A stretch of 64,000 nucleotides of DNA, taken from positions 18,799 through 82,798 of the forward strand of contig JBGSIB010000003.1 in the NCBI GenBank assembly GCA_041751955.1, read 5' to 3'. The stretch comes from UBA2040 sp041751955. GTDB lineage: Bacteria > Bacteroidota > Bacteroidia > Flavobacteriales_D > Crocinitomicaceae. Below, in pieces: positions 41,736 through 50,228 of the stretch. The number at the start of each line of letters is the position of its first letter. Position 1 is the first letter of the stretch. Position numbers and translations under genes: made by a program. A model generated the notes under the pieces. That model made no database searches, was not told where the DNA came from, and saw only the letters and a program-made list of their open reading frames with translations.

Positions 41736-41778
41736 ACGACGAAAAATTAGAAACCTAAAAAACTAAAAAATAACCACC

Positions 41779-43362
41779 ATGAAGAAAATTGTCTCAGGTA
41801 TTTTGCTTTGTCTTATTTCAGTAACATGTTCATTCAGTCAGCAATACAATGTTGAATGGGGTGAATTGGGGAAAGGAAAAGGTCGCGCATACGATATTTT
41901 GCCAGTTTCAGGTAAGGATTTCTTTACCTTGCATGCTACAGGAAGTAGAATGTTTCCAACCTATCGTGTTGCAGAGCATAAAGATTTCGTAATGACCAAA
42001 ACAGGTCGAATTGTTATGAAGGTTGATGGTAGCGCGGCATCATATGAAGGTTCGAAAGTCATTGGTGGAAAATTTGTTGTTTTTCTTTCCGATAGAAAAG
42101 GTGATGAGAATAAGTTTTATATGCAAGAGTATAGCAATGACTTAGAGCCAAAAGGAAATGCTATAGAGTTGGCCAAATACAAAATTGAAAAAGGCAAAAA
42201 CAGAGGTAGTTTTAGCATTATTTCTTCTGAAGATGCTGCTTTCTTTGCAGTAATTTGGACGATTCCAGGTAAAAAGGAAGCTCCAGATTCATACGGATTT
42301 AAAGTATTCGATAATGAGTTGAGTGAAGTTTCGGAGGGTGATTACGAATTACCGTATGATGGAAATTTGTCAACAATCAACCAGCAGTATTTGTCCAACT
42401 CAGGTGATTATTTTCTTTCTGTCAGTGAATATAAAGCGCCTGAAAAGAAGCGTCTTTTTAGAAATTATGCGGACTTCAAAGCAATGCACATTTTACATAT
42501 TACCCCTGATGATGTTGAAGAATACACGATGGAAATGGGAGGAAAACGTATAGAGACAATTTTAATGAATTCGGATAATTCTGGAATCTTTTCATTAGTA
42601 GGATTGTACGGTAAAAAAGAGGCCGCAGGAGTTGCTGGAATCTTTAATATTAAACTGGATTTCTTCAAAAACAAAGTTTTAAAAGAGGGATTTGAAGAAT
42701 TCTCAAAGGATTTCATCACACAAGATTGGTCTGACAGACAAAAAGAAAAGGCAGACAAGCGCAGTGCGAAAGGAAAGGGAGATCCACAATTGTACAATTA
42801 TTTAATGCGTCAAACTGAAGTGTTAAAAGATGGAAGCGTAGTTGGATCGATGGAACAATATTACGTGGTTGTAAATACGTATACAGATTCTAAAGGAAAT
42901 ACACGTACAACATACACATACTATTACAACGACATTATTGCCTTTAAAATTGGTAAGGACGGTGAATTTGATTGGGTAAAGAAAATCAACAAGTATCAAG
43001 TTTCAACCAATGATGGAGGGCCTTTGAGTAGCTACTGTCGTTTTGTAGATGGCGATAAAATTGCTTTCATATTCAATGATAATGTGGTTAATTACGATGA
43101 AAAAGGAAAGTTTATCGACAAAAAAGGAGGTTCAGTTGCCGCAGCTAATTACCGAAAAAAGAAAAATGTGGTTGCACTCGTTACATTAGATGCAAATGAT
43201 GGAGAAATGGAAAGAGAAACTTTCTTTGATAGAAATGAATTAGAAGCTATCGCTGTGCCGAAAATGTTCAACGTAGATTATACCAATGGAGAAGTTCTGT
43301 TGTACGCTATTATGCGTTCAAAAGAACGCTTTGGAATTATTGAATTAGATAACAAACGATAG
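41779..43362 (+). CDS. Secreted protein, unknown function
   Basis: A 527-residue protein with signal peptide (KKIVSGILLCLISVTCSFSQ, cleavage near residue 21). The rest is a long run of beta strands with charged turns (FVVFLSDRKGDENKFYMQEY; IAFIFNDNVVNYDEKGKF), suggesting a propeller or repeated sandwich. It has a Thr/Tyr-rich segment (NTRTTYTYYYNDI) near residue 380. No T9SS domain, lipobox or known enzymatic motif is visible. It has its own promoter box and terminator, so it is a single-gene unit, placed between uvrA and a sigma factor gene. Confidence 0.65.
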   Translation: MKKIVSGILLCLISVTCSFSQQYNVEWGELGKGKGRAYDILPVSGKDFFTLHATGSRMFPTYRVAEHKDFVMTKTGRIVMKVDGSAASYEGSKVIGGKFVVFLSDRKGDENKFYMQEYSNDLEPKGNAIELAKYKIEKGKNRGSFSIISSEDAAFFAVIWTIPGKKEAPDSYGFKVFDNELSEVSEGDYELPYDGNLSTINQQYLSNSGDYFLSVSEYKAPEKKRLFRNYADFKAMHILHITPDDVEEYTMEMGGKRIETILMNSDNSGIFSLVGLYGKKEAAGVAGIFNIKLDFFKNKVLKEGFEEFSKDFITQDWSDRQKEKADKRSAKGKGDPQLYNYLMRQTEVLKDGSVVGSMEQYYVVVNTYTDSKGNTRTTYTYYYNDIIAFKIGKDGEFDWVKKINKYQVSTNDGGPLSSYCRFVDGDKIAFIFNDNVVNYDEKGKFIDKKGGSVAAANYRKKKNVVALVTLDANDGEMERETFFDRNELEAIAVPKMFNVDYTNGEVLLYAIMRSKERFGIIELDNKR

Positions 43363-43372
43363 GATAAAATGC

Positions 43373-43411
43373 ACTGGGAGAATCCAATTTTAAAGTTTCT
43401 CCCAGTTTTTT
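43373..43411 (+). terminator. Rho-independent terminator after the secreted protein gene
   Basis: ACTGGGAGAA (43373-43382) pairs perfectly with TTCTCCCAGT (43397-43406) and a T-run follows. Confidence 0.88.
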
Positions 43412-43489
43412 AAACAAAATTTTGCCAATTCAATACTTTAACGTACTTTAGCTATTCAAACATAAAACAAAAACGCGTATAGATATATT

Positions 43490-43535
43490 TTACACTTGAT
43501 TTAAGTAATTGATTATTAACAATTAAAAAGTGTAA
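43490..43535. promoter_or_regulatory. Inverted repeat overlapping the start region of the sigma factor gene
   Basis: TTACACTT (43490-43497) and AAGTGTAA (43528-43535) are perfect 8-base arms, the second ending two bases before the ATG. Folding in RNA would cover the initiation region; as DNA it could be an operator. The intervening 30 bases are A+T-rich. Confidence 0.4.
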
Positions 43536-43537
43536 CT

Positions 43538-44137
43538 ATGTCTTTAATAAAACAAGAAGATAGCGTTTTAGTATCCCAGTATATTAACGGAAACGAAAAA
43601 GCATTTGAAACGCTCATGTTGCGTCATAAAGATCGTGTTTACCGTTCTATCTATCTAAAAATTAAAAATCCAGCTTTGGCTGAAGATATATTCCAAGAGG
43701 TTTTTATCAAAATCATCAACACGATGAAATTGGGTAATTACAATGAGGAAGGTAAATTTTTACCATGGGCTTTGCGCATCGCTCAAAATATGGTAATCGA
43801 TCATTTTCGTCGAAATAAAAAAATCAAATTGATTTCAGAAAGTTCTTCTGCCTCTGATGATTACAATATTTTTCATACTTTGAAAATGGAGGATTCAAAT
43901 ATTGAGGACTCGATTACGAAAGTAGAAATGGAAAAACAAGCGGTGGATTTAATTGCTTATTTGCCAGAACCACAAAGAGAAATTTTAATCATGCGTCTTT
44001 TCCAAGACATGAGTTTCAAAGACATCGCTGAAGCGAAAGAAATCAGTATCAACACGGCTTTAGGTCGCATGCGATATGCTTTGATTAACATGCGTAAAAT
44101 CATGGAAGAAAACAATATTGCACTTGACTTTGCCTGA
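43538..44137 (+). CDS. ECF-type RNA polymerase sigma factor
   Basis: A 199-residue sigma-70 family protein of group 4. Region 2 has LMLRHKDRVYRSIYLKIKN, AEDIFQEVFIKI and WALRIAQNMVIDHFRRNKK; region 4 has LPEPQREILIMRLFQDMSFKDIAEA and the helix-turn-helix SINTALGRMRYALINMRK. No anti-sigma factor gene is adjacent, and the gene stands between two terminators, so it is a monocistronic unit. Its control may be at the mRNA start, where an inverted repeat overlaps the initiation region. Bacteroidota have a conserved ECF factor of this look; in Porphyromonas one such factor (SigP) controls T9SS genes, but I cannot say that this is the same group. Confidence 0.88.
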   Translation: MSLIKQEDSVLVSQYINGNEKAFETLMLRHKDRVYRSIYLKIKNPALAEDIFQEVFIKIINTMKLGNYNEEGKFLPWALRIAQNMVIDHFRRNKKIKLISESSSASDDYNIFHTLKMEDSNIEDSITKVEMEKQAVDLIAYLPEPQREILIMRLFQDMSFKDIAEAKEISINTALGRMRYALINMRKIMEENNIALDFA

Positions 44138-44161
44138 TTTTTTGTGATTTAAAAGTCAATG

Positions 44162-44188
44162 AAAGCGTCTGAAATGGACGCTTTTTTT
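44162..44188 (+). terminator. Rho-independent terminator after the sigma factor gene
   Basis: AAAGCGTC (44162-44169) and GACGCTTT (44177-44184) form a perfect stem with a seven-base loop, followed by more T residues. Confidence 0.88.
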
Positions 44189-44279
44189 ATGCGAGTATTA
44201 ATTGTAGGTTAATTCATTTTCTTACCTATTTATTATTGAAAATAAAGGTTGTACATTGCGTTCGCGCGTAGAGTAATGT

Positions 44280-45503
44280 ATGAAACAATTTTCTAGTTTT
44301 TTTTCGATTGCAGTAGCTTTTGCTTTCACCCTCTGTTTTGCTTCAACGAGCCATGCTCAATTGTCTGGAGGGGATATCATGTTTGTCGGTTTCAATGCAG
44401 ATGGTACGGATGGATTTGCTTTCGTTGCGCTAACAGCAATACCAGCATCAACAACCATATATTTTACAGATAATACTTGGAATGGAGCTGCTTTTGTAAA
44501 TACTGAAGGGATTATAACATGGAATTCGGGCGCCTCGATTATTCCTGCGGGGACGGTTATCATTATCAGCAATGCGATTGGTCCAGTTGTGGTGAGTAAT
44601 TTAGGAACTGCGACAGTTTCTGGGTCGTTTAACTTAACAGCCGCTGGGGAGTCTTTATACGGGTATTTGGGAACAACTGACCTTCTTCCGACTACATTTT
44701 TAAGTGCTTTTTCAACAAACGCATTTGCTGCACCCAATACGCTTGTTGGCACTGGTTTGTCGGCTGGCACCAATGCCATTTCACTGACGGGTAATACGGA
44801 TGTCTGTGTTTATGTTCCTTCGGCCCCATGTTCTGGAACTGTTTCTGCGTGTGCCGCCATAATTGCAACAGGGACCAATTGGTCATGCGAAGATGGCGCA
44901 GGAGATCAAAGTAACGATGGTGGAATAGATTTCCCAACAAGTGTGCCATTGGATCCGACTGTTTCCGTGCTTCCAATTGAACTAATTTCTTTTAAGGCAA
45001 GCATAAACGAGCAGAATTTGGTGCAATTAAATTGGCAAACGGCCTCAGAAAGCAACAACGACTATTTTGAAATTGAAAAAAGGACAAATGACCAAGATTG
45101 GACTGTTCTCTCAAAAATTCAAGGTGCAGGCAACGCTATCCAAATGAACACCTACCAAATGGTCGATGAAAGCTTTATCTCTGAATTGACGTACTTCCGA
45201 CTATCACAAACTGATTTTGATGGAAGGAGAGAGTATTTTAACATTGTGAGTGTCCAACCTGAATGGAGAAACGGAGTTATAATATGTTTTCCAAATCCAA
45301 CTCGGGGTGAAATTCATCTAAATGGCAATAAGATAGATGAAGCGAAAATACAAATTATGGATAATTCAGGTAGGGATGTAACGGCTCAATCAACGATTGT
45401 TTTAAAAGATAAAAAATCCGTTTTGATTCAATCAAACACTATTTTTCCAGGTATTTATCTTTTAAAGGTCAACAAAGAAACAATAAGAATAACGATTCTT
45501 TAA
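44280..45503 (+). CDS. T9SS-secreted protein with C-terminal type A sorting domain
   Basis: A 407-residue protein with signal peptide (SIAVAFAFTLCFASTSHAQ). Residues about 28-230 are a beta-rich domain opening GDIMFVGFNADGTDGFAFVAL, a pattern seen in secreted Bacteroidota proteins with lamin-tail-like domains. Residues about 235-320 resemble a fibronectin/PKD-like module (LISFKASINEQNLVQLNWQTASESNNDYFEI). The last about 80 residues are the sorting domain (CFPNPTRGEIHLNG ... GIYLLKVNKE). Such proteins cross the outer membrane by the PorT-dependent machinery and are anchored or released. The cargo function itself is unknown. A convergent gene starts two bases after its stop. Confidence 0.85.
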   Translation: MKQFSSFFSIAVAFAFTLCFASTSHAQLSGGDIMFVGFNADGTDGFAFVALTAIPASTTIYFTDNTWNGAAFVNTEGIITWNSGASIIPAGTVIIISNAIGPVVVSNLGTATVSGSFNLTAAGESLYGYLGTTDLLPTTFLSAFSTNAFAAPNTLVGTGLSAGTNAISLTGNTDVCVYVPSAPCSGTVSACAAIIATGTNWSCEDGAGDQSNDGGIDFPTSVPLDPTVSVLPIELISFKASINEQNLVQLNWQTASESNNDYFEIEKRTNDQDWTVLSKIQGAGNAIQMNTYQMVDESFISELTYFRLSQTDFDGRREYFNIVSVQPEWRNGVIICFPNPTRGEIHLNGNKIDEAKIQIMDNSGRDVTAQSTIVLKDKKSVLIQSNTIFPGIYLLKVNKETIRITIL

Positions 45504-45505
45504 AC

Positions 45506-46159
45506 CTACATCATAAAAGCATACATCAAAATATTCGCACCCATTTGCAGCGCCATTTTGCGTTTTTCTGGAGAATCATTGTGCACAGCGGCATCTTCCC
45601 ATCCATCGCCTAAATCCGTTTCGTAGGTATACAAACAAACTACTCTGCCATTTTCAATAATTGCAAAAGCTTGGGAACGTTTATCATCGTGTTCGTGAAT
45701 TTTTGGTAAACCATTAAAATCAAATTTCATATGAAAAATAGGATGGTTGGGCGGTAATTCAATCAATTCTTTATTGGGAAACAATTTCTTCAATTCCACA
45801 CGAATAAATTCATCCATTCCGTAGTTGTCGTCTATGTGTAAAAAACCACCAGACATTAAATAAGTTCTTAGATTTTCTATCTCAGAAGGGGAGAATACAA
45901 CATTTCCGTGGCCAGTCATGTGAACGAAAGGGTATAAAAACAAATCGGCTGATGCAACGTCCACATATGGAACGTCATTCGAAATTTTTGTACCTAAATT
46001 TGAATTACAAAAGTTCACTAAATTGGGAAGTGAAGTCGGATTCGCATAATAATCGCCACCACCATTGTATTTCAAAAAAGCAACTTGATAGGCATTTTGT
46101 CCCAAAACAAATTGGGAAAATAGTAAGGTGAAAATGAAAAGTATTCTAGTAATTGACAT
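45506..46159 (-). CDS. DUF4159 domain secreted protein
   Basis: A 217-residue protein with signal peptide (SITRILFIFTLLFSQFVLGQ). The body matches the DUF4159 pattern: FLKYNGGGDYYANPTSLPNL at the N-terminus, then LFLYPFVHMTGHGNVVFS, LMSGGFLHIDDNYG and ELPPNHPIFH, ending in DLGDGWEDAAVHNDSPEKRKMALQMG. The fold is likely related to the glutamine amidotransferase-like ThuA group, without a clear catalytic triad. I chose ATG 46159, which overlaps the end of the upstream acyltransferase-like gene by 14 bases; a longer frame runs further into it. It shares the operon with two lipid acyltransferase genes. Confidence 0.75.
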   Translation of the reverse strand: MSITRILFIFTLLFSQFVLGQNAYQVAFLKYNGGGDYYANPTSLPNLVNFCNSNLGTKISNDVPYVDVASADLFLYPFVHMTGHGNVVFSPSEIENLRTYLMSGGFLHIDDNYGMDEFIRVELKKLFPNKELIELPPNHPIFHMKFDFNGLPKIHEHDDKRSQAFAIIENGRVVCLYTYETDLGDGWEDAAVHNDSPEKRKMALQMGANILMYAFMM

Positions 46160-47066
46160 AGCGATCCTTTTTTTCTTCGTAAATATCGGCAAAAGTTACC
46201 AATATTCCTGTTTCTTCTACATTTCCAAAATCAGGATTCACGGCTGTTCCAAAGGTTTTCATGGTCGGCGAAAGATTCATGTAAATATTCACCAAAGGAG
46301 GAATAAACTCACCTCGTTCTCGGATATACGTATTGAGAATTTTAAAATCTTCTTTAAAATCTTCCCCAGAAAAGAGTTGAACATAGCTCATTTGAGCATG
46401 AGCAATCAGCAGTGGATGAAAGGGTTTCATTAAATTTTCTTTGTCCGGAAAATACAAATTCATGAAATACAAGAGAATGTTACGGCACTCTTCGTTGTAC
46501 GAAGGATACATCGTTACCTTTCCGAAGAAATATTTAATGTTCGTACGCGTGCGAACAATTGCTCCCAATCCATCCCAAATATTGTCCAAAGCGTACAAAC
46601 CTTTTCTTGGATCGACTGATGGTTGGTAATTTGGCTGAACCCATGATCTGCCTAACTCAATAGTGACGGGAAGATAGTCGCGAATGAAATTTTTTGTGAA
46701 ATCGAAATAATGTGCTGTGGACAGATGAATTTCTCCAGGTGTTTTAATGGCATCGGCGCATTCTATAAAACGATATCCACCAATAATTTCCTCATCTTCA
46801 GGAGACCAAACGATCAGCTGCTCATAGCAAATTTCATCCGTATCAAAATGGTCTAAATCCAAATCTAGACCTGTACCACCGCCCGACTGCCGAAAAGTTA
46901 CTTCGCGCAAACGACCAATTTCGCGCACAACATTAGGCGCAGTGTGGTGATTAACACAATATATTTCGTTCTCTCCTTTTCGTGTCGTTCTAAGAAAACG
47001 ATCCTTATTCAGTTCCTTTTTTAGGATTTCACGGTCTATTGGATCTATTATTTTTTCTTCCTTCAT
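46146..47066 (-). CDS. OlsB/GlsB-like N-acyltransferase (GNAT fold)
   Basis: A 306-residue protein. VNHHTAPNVVREIGRLREVTFR, TDEICYEQLIVWSPEDEEIIGGYRF-like strands and TIELGRSWVQPNYQPS are the pattern of the acyl-ACP-dependent N-acyltransferases that start ornithine or glycine lipids (OlsB; GlsB in Bacteroides). Together with the O-acyltransferase gene, which it follows by one base, it should make an N-acylated amino lipid in the inner membrane. The amino acid, glycine, ornithine or serine-glycine, cannot be judged by eye; glycine-type lipids are the known product in Bacteroides. Confidence 0.75.
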   Translation of the reverse strand: MKEEKIIDPIDREILKKELNKDRFLRTTRKGENEIYCVNHHTAPNVVREIGRLREVTFRQSGGGTGLDLDLDHFDTDEICYEQLIVWSPEDEEIIGGYRFIECADAIKTPGEIHLSTAHYFDFTKNFIRDYLPVTIELGRSWVQPNYQPSVDPRKGLYALDNIWDGLGAIVRTRTNIKYFFGKVTMYPSYNEECRNILLYFMNLYFPDKENLMKPFHPLLIAHAQMSYVQLFSGEDFKEDFKILNTYIRERGEFIPPLVNIYMNLSPTMKTFGTAVNPDFGNVEETGILVTFADIYEEKKDRYVNY

Positions 47067-47067
47067 C

Positions 47068-47883
47068 TTAATTTTTCTCCAACAAATAAACTTGATCTTT
47101 GATAAATGTGGCCTGCTTTCTGTCCGATTCTTCTGGCAAATCGTTTTTTGAAATCGGTTTTCCTATGCGCATTTTTATGGTTGAACCCCTTAATTTAAAC
47201 AATTCATTCGATAAGTAGAGCATTTCAATATTCATTTTTATTCCCAAAAACGTTCGGAATTTAGCCAAACGATAGAAAAAATTGCTCAAATGACCATCAA
47301 TATGCATAGGTACGATGAGTCTGTCATTTTCTTTAGATAATGTAACGAAGGTTTTTTTCCATTCCAAATCAATTACTTTTCCATCCACTTTACGGCTCAC
47401 CATTCCCGCTGGAAATATGCAAACTAAATAGTCGCTAGCAAACAATTCATTTATTTGTTCACGTTTACTTTGGGTATTTTTCCCATGCTTATTTACACCT
47501 AGAAATAATCCATTCATTCGTTTCAAATTCAATAACAAATCATTCACTATGAATTTCAAATCCGTTCGTGTACTGCGCAATGCGGATACCAGTGCAATCG
47601 CGTCCATGCCTCCCAATGGATGATTCATAGCCAAAACGATTTTACCTTCTTTCGGAAGATTTTCAAGGCCTTCAATCACAACTGTAATGCTCAAATATTT
47701 CATGACATCATCACAAAATTGTTCATCGTTCGCATCCGGATGTTCGGCCATGAATTGGTTAATTTCGTCTTGATGCAGAATTCGTTTCAAATAACTGATC
47801 ACGAATCCTGGCAACCACTTTAATAATTTCGGATTTTTGCTGCCTATTAGCTGCCGTATGTCAATAAACTTATTTTCCTCCAT
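47068..47883 (-). CDS. Lyso-amino-lipid O-acyltransferase, OlsA/GlsA-like (PlsC fold)
   Basis: A 271-residue protein of the 1-acylglycerol-3-phosphate acyltransferase superfamily. The catalytic NHxxxxD is AMNHPLGGMD (about 87-96), the substrate motif is IFPAGMVSRK, and VPMHIDGHLSNFFYRLAKF follows. It is the second acyltransferase of the amino-lipid pathway, esterifying the hydroxy group of the N-acyl chain added by the neighbouring GNAT protein. It is the first gene of a three-gene - strand operon. General phosphatidic acid synthesis is an alternative role, but the pairing makes amino lipids more likely. Confidence 0.75.
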   Translation of the reverse strand: MEENKFIDIRQLIGSKNPKLLKWLPGFVISYLKRILHQDEINQFMAEHPDANDEQFCDDVMKYLSITVVIEGLENLPKEGKIVLAMNHPLGGMDAIALVSALRSTRTDLKFIVNDLLLNLKRMNGLFLGVNKHGKNTQSKREQINELFASDYLVCIFPAGMVSRKVDGKVIDLEWKKTFVTLSKENDRLIVPMHIDGHLSNFFYRLAKFRTFLGIKMNIEMLYLSNELFKLRGSTIKMRIGKPISKNDLPEESDRKQATFIKDQVYLLEKN

Positions 47884-48013
47884 TTTTTGGTTTTCGCACG
47901 AATGCTAAATTAATTTTTTTTACCCTCCCTTTTTCAAAAGATATTATCATTTTTCCAACAGTTTTTGAGGATAAAAAAAGGGATATTAGCGCTGATGCTT
48001 AGTCTTGAATGAT

Positions 48014-48021
48014 TAGTTTTG
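48014..48021 (+). promoter_or_regulatory. -7 promoter box for the aminotransferase operon
   Basis: TAGTTTTG matches TAnnTTTG, 23 bases before ATG 48045. It shows that the longer frame beginning at 48009 cannot be the true start. Confidence 0.5.
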
Positions 48022-48044
48022 CATATAAAAAAAAGTACACGTAC

Positions 48045-49238
48045 ATGATTCAATTATCGGATAGAGTTGCAGGAATGGAAGAATCGGCCACTTTGGCCAT
48101 GTCAAAATTGAGTAGAGAGCTGAAAAACTCAGGAAAAGATATTATTTCTTTGAGTTTAGGAGAACCTGATTTCAATACACCCGATTTTGTTAAAGAAGCT
48201 GCTATTCAGGGGATTAAGGATAATTACACAAAATATACACCCGTTTCTGGCTACGACGATTTACGAGAAGCGATAGCTAAAAAATTTCAGCGCGATAATC
48301 ACTTGAATTACGCGAAAGAAAATATTGTGGTTTCAACTGGCGCGAAACAATCGATCATGAACGTAGTCTTGACTATTGTGAATAATGGAGATGAGGTTAT
48401 CATTCCTGCACCGTATTGGGTTTCTTACATCGAAATGGTCAAAGTGGTGGAAGGAATTCCTGTTGTAGTTGAAGCAAGTATAGAACAAGATTTTAAAATC
48501 ACTCCTGAGCAACTTGAAGCGGCTATAACGCCCAATTCGAAGTTGATGATTTTTTCAACACCCTGTAATCCGACGGGTTCGGTTTATACGAAAGAAGAAT
48601 TAGCTGGATTAGCCAAAGTAATAGCAAAGCATCCACAATTGATAGTGATTTGTGATGAAATATATGAGCACATTCGCTTCGAAGGGACCCATGTGAGTTT
48701 GGCGGAATTTCCAGAAGTTTTTGATCAAGTGGTTACGGTTAATGGGGTTTCCAAAGCTTGGGCCATGACGGGTTGGCGTTTGGGATACATCGGAGCGCCA
48801 AAAGAAATTGCAGTTGCTTGCGATAAAATTCAAGGTCAATTTACATCTGCAACTTGCAGTATTGCTCAAAGAGCAGCCATAGCAGCTGTTAATGCGGATC
48901 CGATTGTGATCAAGGATATGGTCGATGCATTTGAAAAGAGAAGAGATTTAGTGCTTGATTTATTGAAAGATATTCCTGGGGTGAAAACGAATTTGCCCAA
49001 AGGTGCTTTTTACGTATTTCCTGATATCAGTTCATTTTTCGGTAAGTCATACAACGGAACTGATATTAAAAACTCTACAGATTTGAGCATGTATTTGCTT
49101 TCTGAAGCATTGGTAGCTGTTGTTACGGGCGAAGCTTTTGGAGATAACAATTGTATCCGTTTTTCGTATGCTACTTCAGAGGAGGTATTAATCGAGGCGC
49201 TATCTCGAATAAAAAACGCCTTGGCAAAATTGAATTAA
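48045..49238 (+). CDS. PLP-dependent class I aminotransferase (aspartate aminotransferase type)
   Basis: A 397-residue fold-type I enzyme of subgroup I-gamma. SLGEPDFNTPDFV, the PLP phosphate site STGAKQSIMNVVL, FSTPCNPTGSVYT, the cofactor Asp in VICDEIYEHI and the Schiff-base Lys in NGVSKAWAMTGWRLGY are all present, with RFSYATSEE near the C-terminus carrying the substrate Arg. It transfers amino groups between aspartate or aromatic amino acids and 2-oxoglutarate. It begins a tight + strand run with the heptose kinase gene (no gap) and TrkH. Confidence 0.88.
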   Translation: MIQLSDRVAGMEESATLAMSKLSRELKNSGKDIISLSLGEPDFNTPDFVKEAAIQGIKDNYTKYTPVSGYDDLREAIAKKFQRDNHLNYAKENIVVSTGAKQSIMNVVLTIVNNGDEVIIPAPYWVSYIEMVKVVEGIPVVVEASIEQDFKITPEQLEAAITPNSKLMIFSTPCNPTGSVYTKEELAGLAKVIAKHPQLIVICDEIYEHIRFEGTHVSLAEFPEVFDQVVTVNGVSKAWAMTGWRLGYIGAPKEIAVACDKIQGQFTSATCSIAQRAAIAAVNADPIVIKDMVDAFEKRRDLVLDLLKDIPGVKTNLPKGAFYVFPDISSFFGKSYNGTDIKNSTDLSMYLLSEALVAVVTGEAFGDNNCIRFSYATSEEVLIEALSRIKNALAKLN

Positions 49239-50228
49239 ATGACTGTTGAAGAAGCATTTGATAAGTTCAACCAAATTAAGGTGGCCGTAGTAGGTGATGT
49301 CATGGTTGATGCTTATATCTGGGGAAAAGTTTCACGAATTAGTCCTGAAGCACCTGTTCCCATTATTAATTTATCCAAAAGGGAAGATCGTTTAGGTGGG
49401 GCGGCCAATGTGGCTTTGAACTTGGTAGCATTAGGTGTGCAGGCAGAAATCATTTCCGTTATTGGTAAAGATGAGGCCGGTGAGAAATTGAAAAATCTAT
49501 TTCAAAAAGAGAATATTCAAGCTTCGCGTCTCGTTGAAAGTGTGGATAGAAAAACTACAATTAAAACACGAGTTATTGGGAATAATCAACATCTTTTGCG
49601 TGTTGATAATGAACAAACCAACGAAATAACTCCCCAAGAGGAAGAAAACATAATTTCGGCTGTTAGAAAATCTATTTCTGAGGGATTAGATGCCATAATA
49701 TTAGAAGATTACAACAAGGGCGTTTTGACAAAAAAGGTTATTGAAGCGATTGTTGAAATGGCCAATGAATCAGGTGTAATAACAACAGTTGACCCGAAAA
49801 AAGATAATTTTTTGTCTTTTAAAAATGTCACTTTATTCAAACCGAATTTGAAAGAACTAAAGGAAGGAATGAAGAGTGATTTCACCATGGAGGATTTTCA
49901 TCTTTTTGAACAAGCGGTCATTGATTTGGAAGCGGAATTAAACAATAAAATAACCTTTGTGACGCTTTCCGAATATGGTGTTTACGTGAAAGAGGGTATC
50001 AATAGAAATCGTTTTGCAGCACATCTTCGCGATATTTCAGATGTTAGCGGGGCTGGAGATACTGTAATTGCTGTCGCAACTTCCTGTTTGGCTGTAGGTT
50101 TAAGTGCATTTGAAATGGCAAATATTGCCAACTTTGCTGGTGGACTCGTTTGCGAAAGTAGTGGCGTTGTAGCAATAGACAAAGCCCTTCTCTTAGAGGA
50201 AATTCAAAATAATGTGAATGGACATTAG
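49239..50228 (+). CDS. rfaE1: D-glycero-beta-D-manno-heptose-7-phosphate kinase (RfaE domain I)
   Basis: A 329-residue PfkB-family kinase. VVGDVMVDAYIWGKVSRISPEAPVP-type start (here split as VGDVMVDAYIWG and VSRISPEAPVP), RLGGAANVALNL and the C-terminal DVSGAGDTVIAVA with catalytic Asp are characteristic of the HldE N-terminal kinase. The nucleotidyltransferase half is absent, so it corresponds to the separate HldA/RfaE1 form. It makes heptose 1,7-bisphosphate for the lipopolysaccharide core. It begins at the base after the aminotransferase stop and overlaps the TrkH gene by 11 bases. Confidence 0.85.
   Translation: MTVEEAFDKFNQIKVAVVGDVMVDAYIWGKVSRISPEAPVPIINLSKREDRLGGAANVALNLVALGVQAEIISVIGKDEAGEKLKNLFQKENIQASRLVESVDRKTTIKTRVIGNNQHLLRVDNEQTNEITPQEEENIISAVRKSISEGLDAIILEDYNKGVLTKKVIEAIVEMANESGVITTVDPKKDNFLSFKNVTLFKPNLKELKEGMKSDFTMEDFHLFEQAVIDLEAELNNKITFVTLSEYGVYVKEGINRNRFAAHLRDISDVSGAGDTVIAVATSCLAVGLSAFEMANIANFAGGLVCESSGVVAIDKALLLEEIQNNVNGH

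Noticed and set aside
44357..44779. 140-codon open frame on the - strand
   Set aside because: It is antisense to the T9SS cargo gene and has low-complexity Val/Pro/Ala composition.
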